From positions 5,580,001 through 5,644,000 of the forward strand of contig NZ_CP108053.1 of the NCBI RefSeq assembly GCF_036173105.1: a stretch of DNA of 64,000 bases. Reading direction: 5' to 3'. Every line of letters begins with the position of its first letter. The stretch's first letter is position 1. Of the stretch, positions 1-8,066 are shown one piece after another. The DNA comes from Streptomyces sp. NBC_00287. Its GTDB lineage: Bacteria > Actinomycetota > Actinomycetes > Streptomycetales > Streptomycetaceae. The position numbers were made by a program, and so were the translations under genes. The notes beneath the pieces were generated by a model. That model did not search any database. It was not told the origin of the DNA and saw nothing but the letters and a program-made list of their open reading frames with translations.

Positions 1-85
1 CGAACTCAAGGCGGTGGCCGACGAGATCACCCTGTCGAACGAGGACGACGGCATCGCCGTCGTCCTCGAAAGACTCTTCCGGTAG
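1..85 (+). CDS. 3' end of an unidentified protein
   Basis: The window opens inside a plus-strand gene. The frame beginning at base 2 reads 27 codons and ends at TAG 83-85, giving a C-terminus that finishes in VVLERLFR. The piece is acidic, soluble-looking and Streptomyces-like in codon use. It is too short to assign to a family. It converges on the lytic transglycosylase gene, with only 12 bases between the two stop codons. Confidence 0.55.
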   Translation, partial: ELKAVADEITLSNEDDGIAVVLERLFR

Positions 86-97
86 CCATGGAAAGGC

Positions 98-571
98 TCA
101 GTACGCCCCGAAGACGTTGTCGATCGAGCCGTACCGCTGAGACGCGTAGTTGCAGGCGGCGGTGATGTTCGCGACCGGGTCGTAGGGGTCGTACGAGGTG
201 CCGGAGACGTGGTACGCCTGGAAGGTCGGGTCGATCACCTGGAGCAGGCCCTTGGACGGGGTGCCGGCGGCGGCGTTGGAGTCCCAGTTGTTGATCGCGT
301 ACTGGTTGCCCGAGGACTCCCGCATGATGTTGCGGTAGATGCCGTCGTACGAGCCGGGGATGCCGTTCTGCGCCATGACCTGGAGGGACGCGCGGATCCA
401 GCCGTCCAGGTTGTTGGCGTACCCGAGCGAGGCGGCGGTGGTGACGGTCGGGGTGGCCGCCGAGGCGCTGGTCGCGCCGATGAGCGGGAGCGCCAGTACG
501 GCGGCGCCGGTGCCGAGGACGGCGAGCTTGCGGGCGAGGCGGGTACGACGGTGCTGAGCGGCAGCAGGCAT
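98..571 (-). CDS. Secreted lytic transglycosylase (SLT domain)
   Basis: This predicted exported peptidoglycan lytic enzyme has 157 residues. An arginine-rich N-terminus is followed by a hydrophobic stretch (about residues 15-35) and an ASA-AT cleavage site near residue 39. The rest is a single SLT-type fold with the catalytic-glutamate motif IMRESSGNQ (Glu85) and the following GLLQVI segment. The ATG at 571 is chosen because GGAGAGGA lies about 8 bases upstream; a longer in-frame start at 652 would add 27 residues that do not look like a signal peptide. The long leader contains a c-di-AMP riboswitch, so expression is probably tied to osmotic or cell-wall state, as for other actinobacterial wall hydrolases. 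The exact bond cleaved is inferred from the family. Confidence 0.9.
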   Translation of the reverse strand: MPAAAQHRRTRLARKLAVLGTGAAVLALPLIGATSASAATPTVTTAASLGYANNLDGWIRASLQVMAQNGIPGSYDGIYRNIMRESSGNQYAINNWDSNAAAGTPSKGLLQVIDPTFQAYHVSGTSYDPYDPVANITAACNYASQRYGSIDNVFGAY

Positions 572-582
572 GGCGAAGTTCC

Positions 583-785
583 TCTCCGGCGCCTGCGAGG
601 TGAGCTGTCGGGTTCGGGCGGGAGCTGCCCGGCCGCGCACCGTGAAGGGCACGCGACTTCACCCCGAGCCGTACCGACGCGTCCGAAGACGTCCGGCACG
701 GCGACTTACCTGGGTCCCCCGCTCCTGCCGTACGAAGAATCTCGGTGGAGCCGGACGGCGGCAGGATTAGGCGTCCGCCCGACAG
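583..785 (-). promoter_or_regulatory. ydaO/yuaA-type c-di-AMP riboswitch
   Basis: Reading the minus strand towards the transglycosylase start gives, in order, the conserved blocks GACGCCTAATCCTG, GCGGGGGACCCA, CTCGGGGTGAA and CCCGAACCCGACAGCTCACC followed by TCGCAGGC. This is the signature and order of the ydaO riboswitch. It ends just before the ribosome-binding site. Riboswitches of this class bind cyclic di-AMP and usually switch expression off when it is abundant. In actinobacteria they commonly precede wall-lytic genes such as rpfA. The boundaries are approximate. Confidence 0.85.
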
Positions 786-791
786 GCCGGG

Positions 792-821
792 AACGTATGC
801 GAGAGCACATGTCCGAAACAA
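792..821 (-). promoter_or_regulatory. Candidate promoter for the riboswitch-transglycosylase transcript
   Basis: On the minus strand TTGTTT (816-821) and TACGTT (792-797) are separated by 18 bases. They would start transcription near 785, at the 5' edge of the riboswitch. The hexamers match the consensus moderately. Confidence 0.4.
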
Positions 822-958
822 GTAGCGGATTCACATATCCAGCACTTTGATCTTCGTTCGAGTGGCAGACGGGGCTGGGGTCTTTGCGGTCGCCAAGGCT
901 CAACTGGCGGCCTTCAAGCGGGTGTCGAGGGAAGCCTGTGGGGTGCCTGTGGGTATAC

Positions 959-980
959 GCGCGTGAGCCAAGTCACGCGC
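959..980 (-). terminator. Hairpin downstream of the CocE-family hydrolase gene
   Basis: GCGCGTGA (959-966) and TCACGCGC (973-980) form a perfect 8-bp stem with a 6-base loop, about 48 bases beyond the stop codon of the hydrolase gene. There is no uridine tract, which is common for streptomycete terminators. The rest of 822-1027 holds no gene I can support. Confidence 0.5.
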
Positions 981-1027
981 AAGTGCAAGATAGCTTAAAT
1001 CGGTCAATCGACCCCAATGGGCCCGTA

Positions 1028-3076
1028 TCAACCCGCCGTTCGCGGAATCCGCTTCTCCCATGTCCGATGGAAGACCACTTCGCCACCATCCGTGCAAATC
1101 ACCTCATTCGAGGCGATGAAGTCCTTCGCATCGCACGTGATCTCGGAGCGGGTCCGCACACTCGTGTCCCAGGCCAGCTCCGGACGGTGCAGCCGGATCG
1201 TCCAGTCCGAGCGGGCGCGGGCCGACAAGGGGTCGGTGGACCGGATCGTGTACGTCTCCAGCGCGTCCTCGGTGAACTCCAGGCCGTCGGGGTACACGCG
1301 CGTGCCGCCGTACCGCGGATCGACCTCAAGCCGCCACTCGTCCTTGGCCACGTCACGGGTGACCAGCCGCTCGGGGCGCGGCTCGTCCAGCGTCACCGGG
1401 TAGCTCACGCCGAGGGGCTCGGCCTGTTCCGGCTCCTCGAAGGCGATGTCGAAGGCGATGTCGAAGGCGATGTCGAAGGCAGTGTCGAAGGCGACGTCCG
1501 TCCCGGAAGACGCCCCACGCGCGCGTACCGGCAGTTCCAGAAAGCTCCCCGCCGGATCCAGCGTGAACCCCGCCCCCGACTCCGCCTGCGGCCAGACCCA
1601 CGGCCAGTACGCCGACGACACCGCGAGCCGGATGCGATGCCCGGCCGGGAGGGCGTGCCCGATGCCGTTCAGCTCGAACTCGACGTCCTGCGTGGCGCCC
1701 GGCTCCCACGGCACCACCCGGTCGCGGCCGTGGCGCGCGGAGAGGTTCAGCACGCCCCGCGCGACCAGGGTCGAGGAGCCGTCGGGGGCGACATCGCAGA
1801 CCCGCGCGATCACCTGCCCGCGCGGCACCTCCGAGGTGAGCCGCAGCCGCACCTTCGGCCGCCCCAGCACCCAGGTCTCCTCGCCCACCGCGAACTCGAA
1901 GCAGGCCGAGCGCCCGTCCTCCTCCCGCTGGTCCGGCGGCAGATCGGCGTCGTTCCCGAACGGGAAGAAGCGGCCGGCGTCCACGCCGGTGTGCATGGGG
2001 GACCGTACGAGCACGGGGGCGCCCTGGAGGGCGTACGTCACGTTCGTGATGTGAGGGGAGGGCCAGGCCGGCTCGCCGACCCAGCGGCCGGGCAGGGTGT
2101 CGTAGACCGTGGCGGGCGGGTGGGAGTCACTGACGTAGGCCCGTAGGAGGGGCTCGGGGAGGGTGCCCTTGCCCTTCAGCCAGTGGTCCCACCAGCGCAG
2201 GGTCTCCTGGAGGAAGCCGATCGCCGGTCCTGGCGGCAGGCCGCGGTCGGGGTACTGGTGGGACCAGGGGCCGATCAGCCCCCGGACGCGGTCGGCGGGC
2301 AGGTGTTCGACGAGTCGGAGCACGGTGTCGCGGTACGGGTCGTGCCAGCCGCCCACCGCCAGCACGGCGGCCTCGATCGCGCCGTAGTCCTCGCACACGC
2401 TGCCGTGGCGCCAGTAGTCGTCCCGGGTCTGGTGGGTCAGCCAGGTGTGCAGGAACGGTTCCACGGCCTCCAGGCGCTTGAGCCAAAGGTCCCGCCAGGC
2501 GTCCCCGGCGTAGAGCGGATCGGGCGGCCGGGAGACGAAGGCGAGCATCGTGGCCGCCCAGGCGTGCATGTCCACCGCGAGGACGGAACCTCCCGTGTAG
2601 TGCACGTCGTTGTCATAGCGATCGTCGGTGGAGCAGACCGTGACGATCGCCTTGAGCGGCTCGGGCGCGAGGGCCGCGATCTGGAGGGAGTTGAAGCCGC
2701 CCCAGGAGATGCCGAACATACCGACCTTGCCGTCGCACCAGGGCTGGGCCGCCAGCCAGTTGACCACCTCGACCCCGTCGGCCAGCTCCGTCGCCGAGTA
2801 CTCGTCCGTGGGCAGCCCCTCGCTGTTGCCGTGCCCGCGGACATCCACCCGGACGGAGGCGTAGCCGTGACCGGCGTACCAGGGGTGGCGCTGGAAGTCG
2901 CGCGGGGCCGTCCAGTCGGTCAGGCGGTACGGGAGGTATTCGAGGAGCGCCGGTACGGGCTCGTCGGTCAGCGGGCGCCACACGCGCGCGTAGAGCAGAG
3001 TTCCGTCCGCGAGCGGGATGCGGAGGTCCTCGTGGGTCGTCTCGTAGGGGAAGGACGTACGAATGTGCAGGCTCAT
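1028..3076 (-). CDS. CocE/NonD family alpha/beta-hydrolase (X-Pro peptidase-like)
   Basis: This 682-residue predicted serine hydrolase of the CocE/PepX class cleaves acyl esters or X-Pro dipeptides in characterised relatives. The N-terminal half is the alpha/beta-hydrolase, with the nucleophile elbow GISWGG (Ser124) and the upstream RVDVRGHGNSEG block. The C-terminal part, from about residue 430, is the jelly-roll domain typical of the family (PGHRIRLAVSS and surroundings). The gene starts 10 bases after the stop of the POT transporter gene, and its GAGG ribosome-binding sequence overlaps that stop, implying translational coupling. A peptide-processing role fits the transporter partner. Near the C-terminus a run of repeated IAFD tetrapeptides is encoded by a 12-bp tandem repeat. 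The substrate is unknown. Confidence 0.88.
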   Translation of the reverse strand: MSLHIRTSFPYETTHEDLRIPLADGTLLYARVWRPLTDEPVPALLEYLPYRLTDWTAPRDFQRHPWYAGHGYASVRVDVRGHGNSEGLPTDEYSATELADGVEVVNWLAAQPWCDGKVGMFGISWGGFNSLQIAALAPEPLKAIVTVCSTDDRYDNDVHYTGGSVLAVDMHAWAATMLAFVSRPPDPLYAGDAWRDLWLKRLEAVEPFLHTWLTHQTRDDYWRHGSVCEDYGAIEAAVLAVGGWHDPYRDTVLRLVEHLPADRVRGLIGPWSHQYPDRGLPPGPAIGFLQETLRWWDHWLKGKGTLPEPLLRAYVSDSHPPATVYDTLPGRWVGEPAWPSPHITNVTYALQGAPVLVRSPMHTGVDAGRFFPFGNDADLPPDQREEDGRSACFEFAVGEETWVLGRPKVRLRLTSEVPRGQVIARVCDVAPDGSSTLVARGVLNLSARHGRDRVVPWEPGATQDVEFELNGIGHALPAGHRIRLAVSSAYWPWVWPQAESGAGFTLDPAGSFLELPVRARGASSGTDVAFDTAFDIAFDIAFDIAFEEPEQAEPLGVSYPVTLDEPRPERLVTRDVAKDEWRLEVDPRYGGTRVYPDGLEFTEDALETYTIRSTDPLSARARSDWTIRLHRPELAWDTSVRTRSEITCDAKDFIASNEVICTDGGEVVFHRTWEKRIPRTAG
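1439..1498 (+). repeat. 12-bp tandem repeat inside the hydrolase gene, five units
   Basis: GAAGGCGATGTC occurs three times exactly (1439-1450, 1451-1462, 1463-1474). Two variants follow, GAAGGCAGTGTC (1475-1486) and GAAGGCGACGTC (1487-1498). On the coding (minus) strand this gives repeated (D/T)IAF-like tetrads. The repeat preserves the reading frame and is a likely site of copy-number variation. Confidence 0.95.
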
Positions 3077-3086
3077 CGCGATGACC

Positions 3087-4319
3087 TCAGTGGACGGGGT
3101 GCATGGTGCGGCGCAGCCAGGGTGCGGCGGCCATCACGGCGAGCCCGGCGGCCACCGCGAGGGCGCCGTTGACGCCGAAGTAGGCGGGCTTGGAGACGTC
3201 GTCGTAGAGCTTTACCGTCTGGGCCTGGATGCCGTTGGCGAGGGCCAGCGACAGGAACCACAGGGACATGGTCTGGCTGGAGAAGGCGGCGGGGGCGGAG
3301 GCGTACCAGCTCGCGGGGAAGTCGTAGCCGAGGAGGGTGGTCTCGGCGTTCGAGGCGGCCAGCAGCATCATCGTCGAGTAGGCCTGGAAGAGGATGAAGT
3401 TGAAGACCGTCGAGGCGAGGAAGAGCACGATGTACGGCCGCAGCCGGCCGCGTTCCTCGGCGGTCACGCGCGGGCTCGCGAACATCACCGCGAAGTAGAG
3501 CACCGGCGCGATCACCGAGATCAGGGTGAGCAGATCGACGAAGTCCATGGTGAGCCGGTCGGCGGCCGCCAGGAGAGTCGCGAGCAGTGCGACTGCCGCC
3601 GTGCCCGCCACGATCAGCCGTACCGCGCGGCACATGGCGTCGGGCGCGAGGGCGAATTCGGCGGCGTGCTTGCGCCCGGCCAGGTGGCGGCGCCCGGCGA
3701 CGTACTGGATCAGGCCGAAGGTCATGCCGATCGCGGCGGCCGAGAAACCCCACTGCCAGCCCCGGTGGTCCCCCAGCCAGCCGGTGATCAGCGGGCCCGC
3801 GAAGGCGCCGATGTTGATCGCCATGTAGTAGAGGGCGAAGCCGGCGTCCCGGCGCTCGTCGTCGGTGCGGTAGAGCTTGCCGACCATGGTGGCGACATTG
3901 GGCTTGAGCAGTCCGGTGCCCGCGCTGATCAGCCCGAGGCCGGCCCAGGTCATGGCGGCGGTGGGCACCGCCATGGCGTAGTGGCCGCAGGCGATCACGA
4001 TGCCGCCCCACAGCACCGCGCGGTACGAGCCGAGGATGCGGTCGGCGAGCCAGCCGCCCGCGACCGAGACGAGGTAGACCAGGGTGCCGTAGGCGGCGGA
4101 GACGGAGGCTGCCGTTCCGGACGACATGCCCATGCCCCCGTGGGCCACCGTGTCGGCGAAGTACAGCACCAGGATGGCCTGCATGCCGAGGAACGAGAAG
4201 CGCTCCCAGACCTCCAGGCCGGAGAGCGTGAGCAGGCCCCTGGGCTGACCGAAGAACGCTGTGTCGTCCTTGGGCGGCGGCCCGCTGCCGGGCGGGACAT
4301 CGACTTCGGTTCGAGACAC
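3087..4319 (-). CDS. POT/PTR2 family proton-dependent peptide transporter
   Basis: This 410-residue multi-pass membrane protein belongs to the proton-coupled oligopeptide transporter family. The family signature ExxER is present as EVWERFSFLG (Glu36, Glu39, Arg40) at the start of helix 1. The second POT motif appears as FALYYMAINIGAF (around residue 165), and the GLLKPNVATMVGKLY segment is also typical. It is somewhat shorter than many bacterial POTs (about 450-500 residues). It is the first gene of a two-gene unit with the CocE-type hydrolase, suggesting peptide uptake followed by hydrolysis. The promoter lies in the 207-base divergent spacer shared with the polyprenyl synthase gene. Confidence 0.92.
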   Translation of the reverse strand: MSRTEVDVPPGSGPPPKDDTAFFGQPRGLLTLSGLEVWERFSFLGMQAILVLYFADTVAHGGMGMSSGTAASVSAAYGTLVYLVSVAGGWLADRILGSYRAVLWGGIVIACGHYAMAVPTAAMTWAGLGLISAGTGLLKPNVATMVGKLYRTDDERRDAGFALYYMAINIGAFAGPLITGWLGDHRGWQWGFSAAAIGMTFGLIQYVAGRRHLAGRKHAAEFALAPDAMCRAVRLIVAGTAAVALLATLLAAADRLTMDFVDLLTLISVIAPVLYFAVMFASPRVTAEERGRLRPYIVLFLASTVFNFILFQAYSTMMLLAASNAETTLLGYDFPASWYASAPAAFSSQTMSLWFLSLALANGIQAQTVKLYDDVSKPAYFGVNGALAVAAGLAVMAAAPWLRRTMHPVH

Positions 4320-4526
4320 GCTCCACTACTTCCACGTAAGTCGATAGATATCCGTTCTTATCAGGTGATCAAAAACATAACCGGCGTGATCCCATACCGC
4401 CCGTCGTGGACGGGCGGGCGGCAGCGGTGATCGAAACGTGACCGGATACGCTGACTTGAGTGAAGGCAGCGACCTATCGACAAACCGCGTAATCGCCAGT
4501 AGACACCAGCAGACAGGAGACCCCTC
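4320..4526. promoter_or_regulatory. Divergent promoter region between transporter and polyprenyl synthase
   Basis: This 207-base spacer is noticeably more AT-rich near 4340-4380 than its surroundings. It contains a perfect 9-bp stem, CCGCCCGTC (4397-4405) and GACGGGCGG (4409-4417), with a 3-base loop. The hairpin could affect either leader. No operator for a named regulator was recognised. Confidence 0.5.
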
Positions 4527-5537
4527 GTGACCGTCGTCGGGCCGTTCGGGCTGAGCGTGCGGGACCAGGCTCTGGAAGCCGATGTCCAGGCCGGATTGGC
4601 GGCTGTCGAGGAGGGATTGCTCGAGGCCACCAAGAGCGAGGTCCCCTTCATCACGGAGGCAGCCCAGCATCTCGTGCGCGCGGGCGGGAAGCGGTTCAGG
4701 CCGCTGCTCGTGATGCTCACCGCGCAGTTCGGGGACCCGTACACGCCGGGGGTCGTGCCGTCGGCCGTGGTGGTCGAGTTGACCCATCTGGCGACGCTGT
4801 ACCACGACGACGTGATGGACGAGGCCGAGGTCCGGCGCGGGGTGCCCAGCGCGAACACCCGCTGGGGGAACTCGGTCGCGGTCCTCACGGGTGACTTCCT
4901 CTTCGCCCGCGCCTCGCACATCCTCGCCGACCTCGGTCCCGAGGCCGTCCGGGTGCAGGCCGAGGCGTTCGAGCGGCTCGTCACCGGGCAGATCCTGGAG
5001 ACGGCGGGGCCGCAGGACGGGCGCGACCCGGTCGAGCACTACCTCGATGTGCTGGCCGGGAAGACGGGATCGCTGGTGGCGGTGTCGTGCCGCTTCGGAG
5101 CGATGATGTCCGGTGCCGACGAGACGGTCGTGGACGTGCTCACGCAGTACGGCGAGCGGCTCGGGGTCGCCTTCCAGCTCGCGGACGACGTGCTGGACAT
5201 CGCGTCCGACTCCCACGAGTCGGGGAAGACGCCGGGTACGGATCTGCGCGAGGGGATTGCGACGCTGCCGGTGCTGCGGCTGCGGGAGCGGGCGGAGCGG
5301 CTGGGGCTTGCCGAGGACATTGCGCTCTGCGAGCTGCTCGATTCCGACCTGACTGATGATGTGCGGCACGCGGAGGCGTTGGCGGCGCTTCGGGCGCATC
5401 CGGCCCTCGAGCAGGCTCGGCGGGATACCGTGCGGTACGCGCAGGATGCGCGGGCTTCTTTGGCGCCGCTGCCCGAGTGTGATGCGAAGGCTTCGCTCAT
5501 GGAGCTGTGCGACGCGGTGGTGCATCGGGCGGGATAG
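4527..5537 (+). CDS. Polyprenyl diphosphate synthase (long-chain, menaquinone side chain)
   Basis: This trans-prenyltransferase of 336 residues condenses isopentenyl diphosphate units onto an allylic primer. The substrate-binding GGKRFRP block (residues 53-59), the first aspartate-rich motif DDVMD (94-98) and the second, DDVLD (220-224), are all intact. Long-chain synthases of this type in streptomycetes make the side chain of menaquinone, which is consistent with the respiratory genes in this window, although product length cannot be read from sequence. The GTG start at 4527 follows a CAGGAGA ribosome-binding sequence. The gene stands alone; the next gene begins 182 bases downstream. Confidence 0.93.
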   Translation: MTVVGPFGLSVRDQALEADVQAGLAAVEEGLLEATKSEVPFITEAAQHLVRAGGKRFRPLLVMLTAQFGDPYTPGVVPSAVVVELTHLATLYHDDVMDEAEVRRGVPSANTRWGNSVAVLTGDFLFARASHILADLGPEAVRVQAEAFERLVTGQILETAGPQDGRDPVEHYLDVLAGKTGSLVAVSCRFGAMMSGADETVVDVLTQYGERLGVAFQLADDVLDIASDSHESGKTPGTDLREGIATLPVLRLRERAERLGLAEDIALCELLDSDLTDDVRHAEALAALRAHPALEQARRDTVRYAQDARASLAPLPECDAKASLMELCDAVVHRAG

Positions 5538-5719
5538 GTTCTGCCGCTTGCTGTCCGGTTTCCGTCTGCGGGTGCGTTGTGGCTGGTCGCGCAGTTCCCC
5601 GCGCCCCTTACCTGCGTCCCCGGTGGCGCGCGTCACATTGCTGAGCTGAGTCCAAGGTCGGATCAACCCCGTATTCACGCGCAGAAGCCTGCGCAGCTGA
5701 CCAACGGGGAGACAACTTC

Positions 5720-6601
5720 ATGCGTACGAGTCTGATCGTGGCCGCCGTTGCCGTGGCCGCCGCTGTTGTGCCCACCTCTGCCTCTGCCACCGCCCATGAC
5801 AGTGGTGGCGTCGTCCTCGCCACCAGCCTCCGCGGCGCCAATGAGGTGTCTGTCGGTGACAAGGACGGTGTCGCACTCCAGTTCGTGAAGGTCCACGGCG
5901 ACCAGGTCTCCGTCGCCGTCAAATGGCGCGGTGTCGACAAGCCGACCGCCCTTCACATCCATCAGGGCGCCAAGGGCACCAACGGCGGCGTCAAGGTCGA
6001 CTTCACCGAGCTGCTCGCGAAAAGCAAGGGCAAGTCGGTCACCGGAACCATCAAGGTCACCGACCCGGCCCTGCTCAACTCGCTGACGTCCGACCCCGGT
6101 TCCTTCTACGCCAACCTGCACACCGCCCAGTTCCCCGGCGGCGCCGTCCGTGGCCGGCTCCACAAGGTGACCACCGACTTCGACTTCCGTGACGCGCTCG
6201 ACAACTTCCAGGCGTCCGTCATCAAGGGCCAGCAGATCTACGAGTGCAAGCCGGCCGAGGGCGGCGGCCACGCCTTCGCCCAGCGGGACGTCAGCGCCGT
6301 ACTCGCCGGACCGATCGCGCACTCCTTCGTCAAGCCCAACTCCGGTACCCCGCAGTGGATCGCGCCCGACCGCAGTGCGGTCACCGGGTCGGTCCTCAGC
6401 AGGACGCCCAATGGGGACGGCAACATCCCCGAGCTGGACCTGAAGGCCACTCAGTCCGGAAAGCACCGCGGGCTGCTCGCGGGCACCGCGGAGATCCTCC
6501 GGCTGAACACGGTCGGCGGTGTCGCCCCGGCCGGTTCCTGCACGCCGGGGACGATCGTCGGCGTGCCGTACCAGGCGGACTACGTGTTCATCCAGGGCTG
6601 A
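5720..6601 (+). CDS. Secreted CHRD plus DUF3455 domain protein
   Basis: This is an exported protein of 293 residues. A signal peptide covers the first 24 or so residues, ending in SASA. Residues 30-145 resemble a CHRD domain, a beta-rich module first described in chordin, with the closing FPGGAVRGRLHKV motif. Residues about 155-293 resemble DUF3455, with the QIYECKP opening and the VPYQADYVF close. Both domains are found in extracellular proteins and neither has a defined enzymatic role here. It is monocistronic, with a 180-base upstream spacer, and its function is unknown. Confidence 0.85.
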   Translation: MRTSLIVAAVAVAAAVVPTSASATAHDSGGVVLATSLRGANEVSVGDKDGVALQFVKVHGDQVSVAVKWRGVDKPTALHIHQGAKGTNGGVKVDFTELLAKSKGKSVTGTIKVTDPALLNSLTSDPGSFYANLHTAQFPGGAVRGRLHKVTTDFDFRDALDNFQASVIKGQQIYECKPAEGGGHAFAQRDVSAVLAGPIAHSFVKPNSGTPQWIAPDRSAVTGSVLSRTPNGDGNIPELDLKATQSGKHRGLLAGTAEILRLNTVGGVAPAGSCTPGTIVGVPYQADYVFIQG

Positions 6602-6871
6602 TCGAGAAACGCACCGGAGCGACCGACCGAGCAGCAACCGGCGGCGTCTTCCCCACCCAACCCCTACGGGTCGGGGGAGGCGCCGCCCTCTCATGTCATA
6701 CCGCAGGTGTACACGGAGTTGAGCCCGCGGTCTGACGCTTCCCGGCGGCCGATTTGGTCAGATGGTGACAACGGAAAACACCACTCCTCACCGATTCGGG
6801 TGAGAATGGCGGCTACGGGCTGGACGCACGGGAGTTGGCAGGCCGCCGCCGACGACGGAGGTAAGGCACAC

Positions 6872-8056
6872 ATGGCACCGTACGAATCCGACGACAGCAC
6901 GACCCCGGACGAGATCGACGACCTGCGCTCGGGGCGGCGCAAGGCCGCGCGGTACGTCGTCCCGGTCGCGGTGGTGGGCGTGGCGGCGGCGACCATCGGT
7001 CTCGTCCCCGCCATCGCCGACTCCGGCGACCCCGATCTGCCGAAGATCAGCGCACAGCAACTCATCGAGAAGATCGCCGAGTCCGACGTACAGCAGCTGT
7101 CCGGGACGGTGAAGATCAGCACTGATCTGGGGCTGCCCGACCTCGGCGGTCTGGAGAGCTCGCTGGCGTCCGGGGCGATGGAGTCCGGGGACGGTTCGTC
7201 CGCCGACCCGTCGGCCAAGCTGACCGAGCTGGTGACCGGCACGCACACCCTGCGGGTCGCCACCGACGGCCCGGACCGGCAGAAGCTCTCGCTGCTGGAG
7301 AACGCCGCCGAGTACAGCCTCATCCACAACGGCAAGGACATCTGGGGCTACGACAGTGCCTCCAACGAGGTCTTCCACGGCACCGCCGCCGAGAGCGCCG
7401 AGCGGGAGAAGGAGGTCCCGGCCACGCCCAAGGACCTCACCGAGGAGGCCTTGAAGTCGGTCGACGACACCACGTCCGTCACCGTCGACGGCACCGCGCA
7501 GGTCGCGGGCCGGGACGCCTACCGGCTGCTCATCAAGCCCAAGCAGTCCGGCACCACGGTCGGCGCCATCACGGTCGCCGTGGACGCCAAGACCGGCATG
7601 CCGCTGAAGTTCACGCTGACCCCGTCGAGCGGCGGCGCCGCCGTGGTGGACGCGGGCTTCACGAAGATCAGCTTCGCCAAGCCGGACGCGTCGACCTTCG
7701 ACTTCACCCCGCCGAAGGGCGCGAAGGTCACCGAAGAGGGCGAGGTCGAGGCTCCGGCCGAGGAGCACTCCAAGGTTCCGGAGGCAGCCGAAGACGGCGC
7801 CCCCGAGGTCATCGGCGAGGGCTGGAACTCCATCGCCGTCCTCGACACCGGCGGCGAGGGCATGCCCTCCGGCTCCGAGGTCGGCGGCGACATCGGCGGC
7901 TTCATGGACTCCCTCGGCGACAAGGTGAAGGGCGAGTTCGGCGAGGGGACGGTCTTCAAGACCCGCCTGGTCAACGCCCTGATGACGGACGACGGCAAGG
8001 TCTACGTCGGCGCGGTCACCAAGGAAGCCCTGGTGAAGGCGGCGAACGCCGGGTAA
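6872..8056 (+). CDS. LolA-like membrane-anchored lipoprotein-carrier fold protein
   Basis: This 394-residue protein has a short acidic cytoplasmic N-terminus, one membrane segment (about residues 28-45) and a large extracytoplasmic domain. The domain resembles the LolA/DUF2092 fold, with alternating strands, a DAYRLLIKP segment and a hydrophobic pocket. Such proteins may carry lipids or sense envelope state; the role here is inferred. The ATG at 6872 is preferred over a longer upstream frame because GGAGG lies about 10 bases upstream. It ends only 10 bases before the ABC transporter ATPase gene, so the three genes 6872-9894 look like one operon and the protein may be an accessory of that exporter. 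Confidence 0.82.
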   Translation: MAPYESDDSTTPDEIDDLRSGRRKAARYVVPVAVVGVAAATIGLVPAIADSGDPDLPKISAQQLIEKIAESDVQQLSGTVKISTDLGLPDLGGLESSLASGAMESGDGSSADPSAKLTELVTGTHTLRVATDGPDRQKLSLLENAAEYSLIHNGKDIWGYDSASNEVFHGTAAESAEREKEVPATPKDLTEEALKSVDDTTSVTVDGTAQVAGRDAYRLLIKPKQSGTTVGAITVAVDAKTGMPLKFTLTPSSGGAAVVDAGFTKISFAKPDASTFDFTPPKGAKVTEEGEVEAPAEEHSKVPEAAEDGAPEVIGEGWNSIAVLDTGGEGMPSGSEVGGDIGGFMDSLGDKVKGEFGEGTVFKTRLVNALMTDDGKVYVGAVTKEALVKAANAG

Positions 8057-8066
8057 GAAGGCACCC

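Noticed and set aside
4326..5678. 450-codon minus-strand frame opposite the polyprenyl synthase
   Set aside because: Arg/Pro-rich shadow of a well-supported gene.
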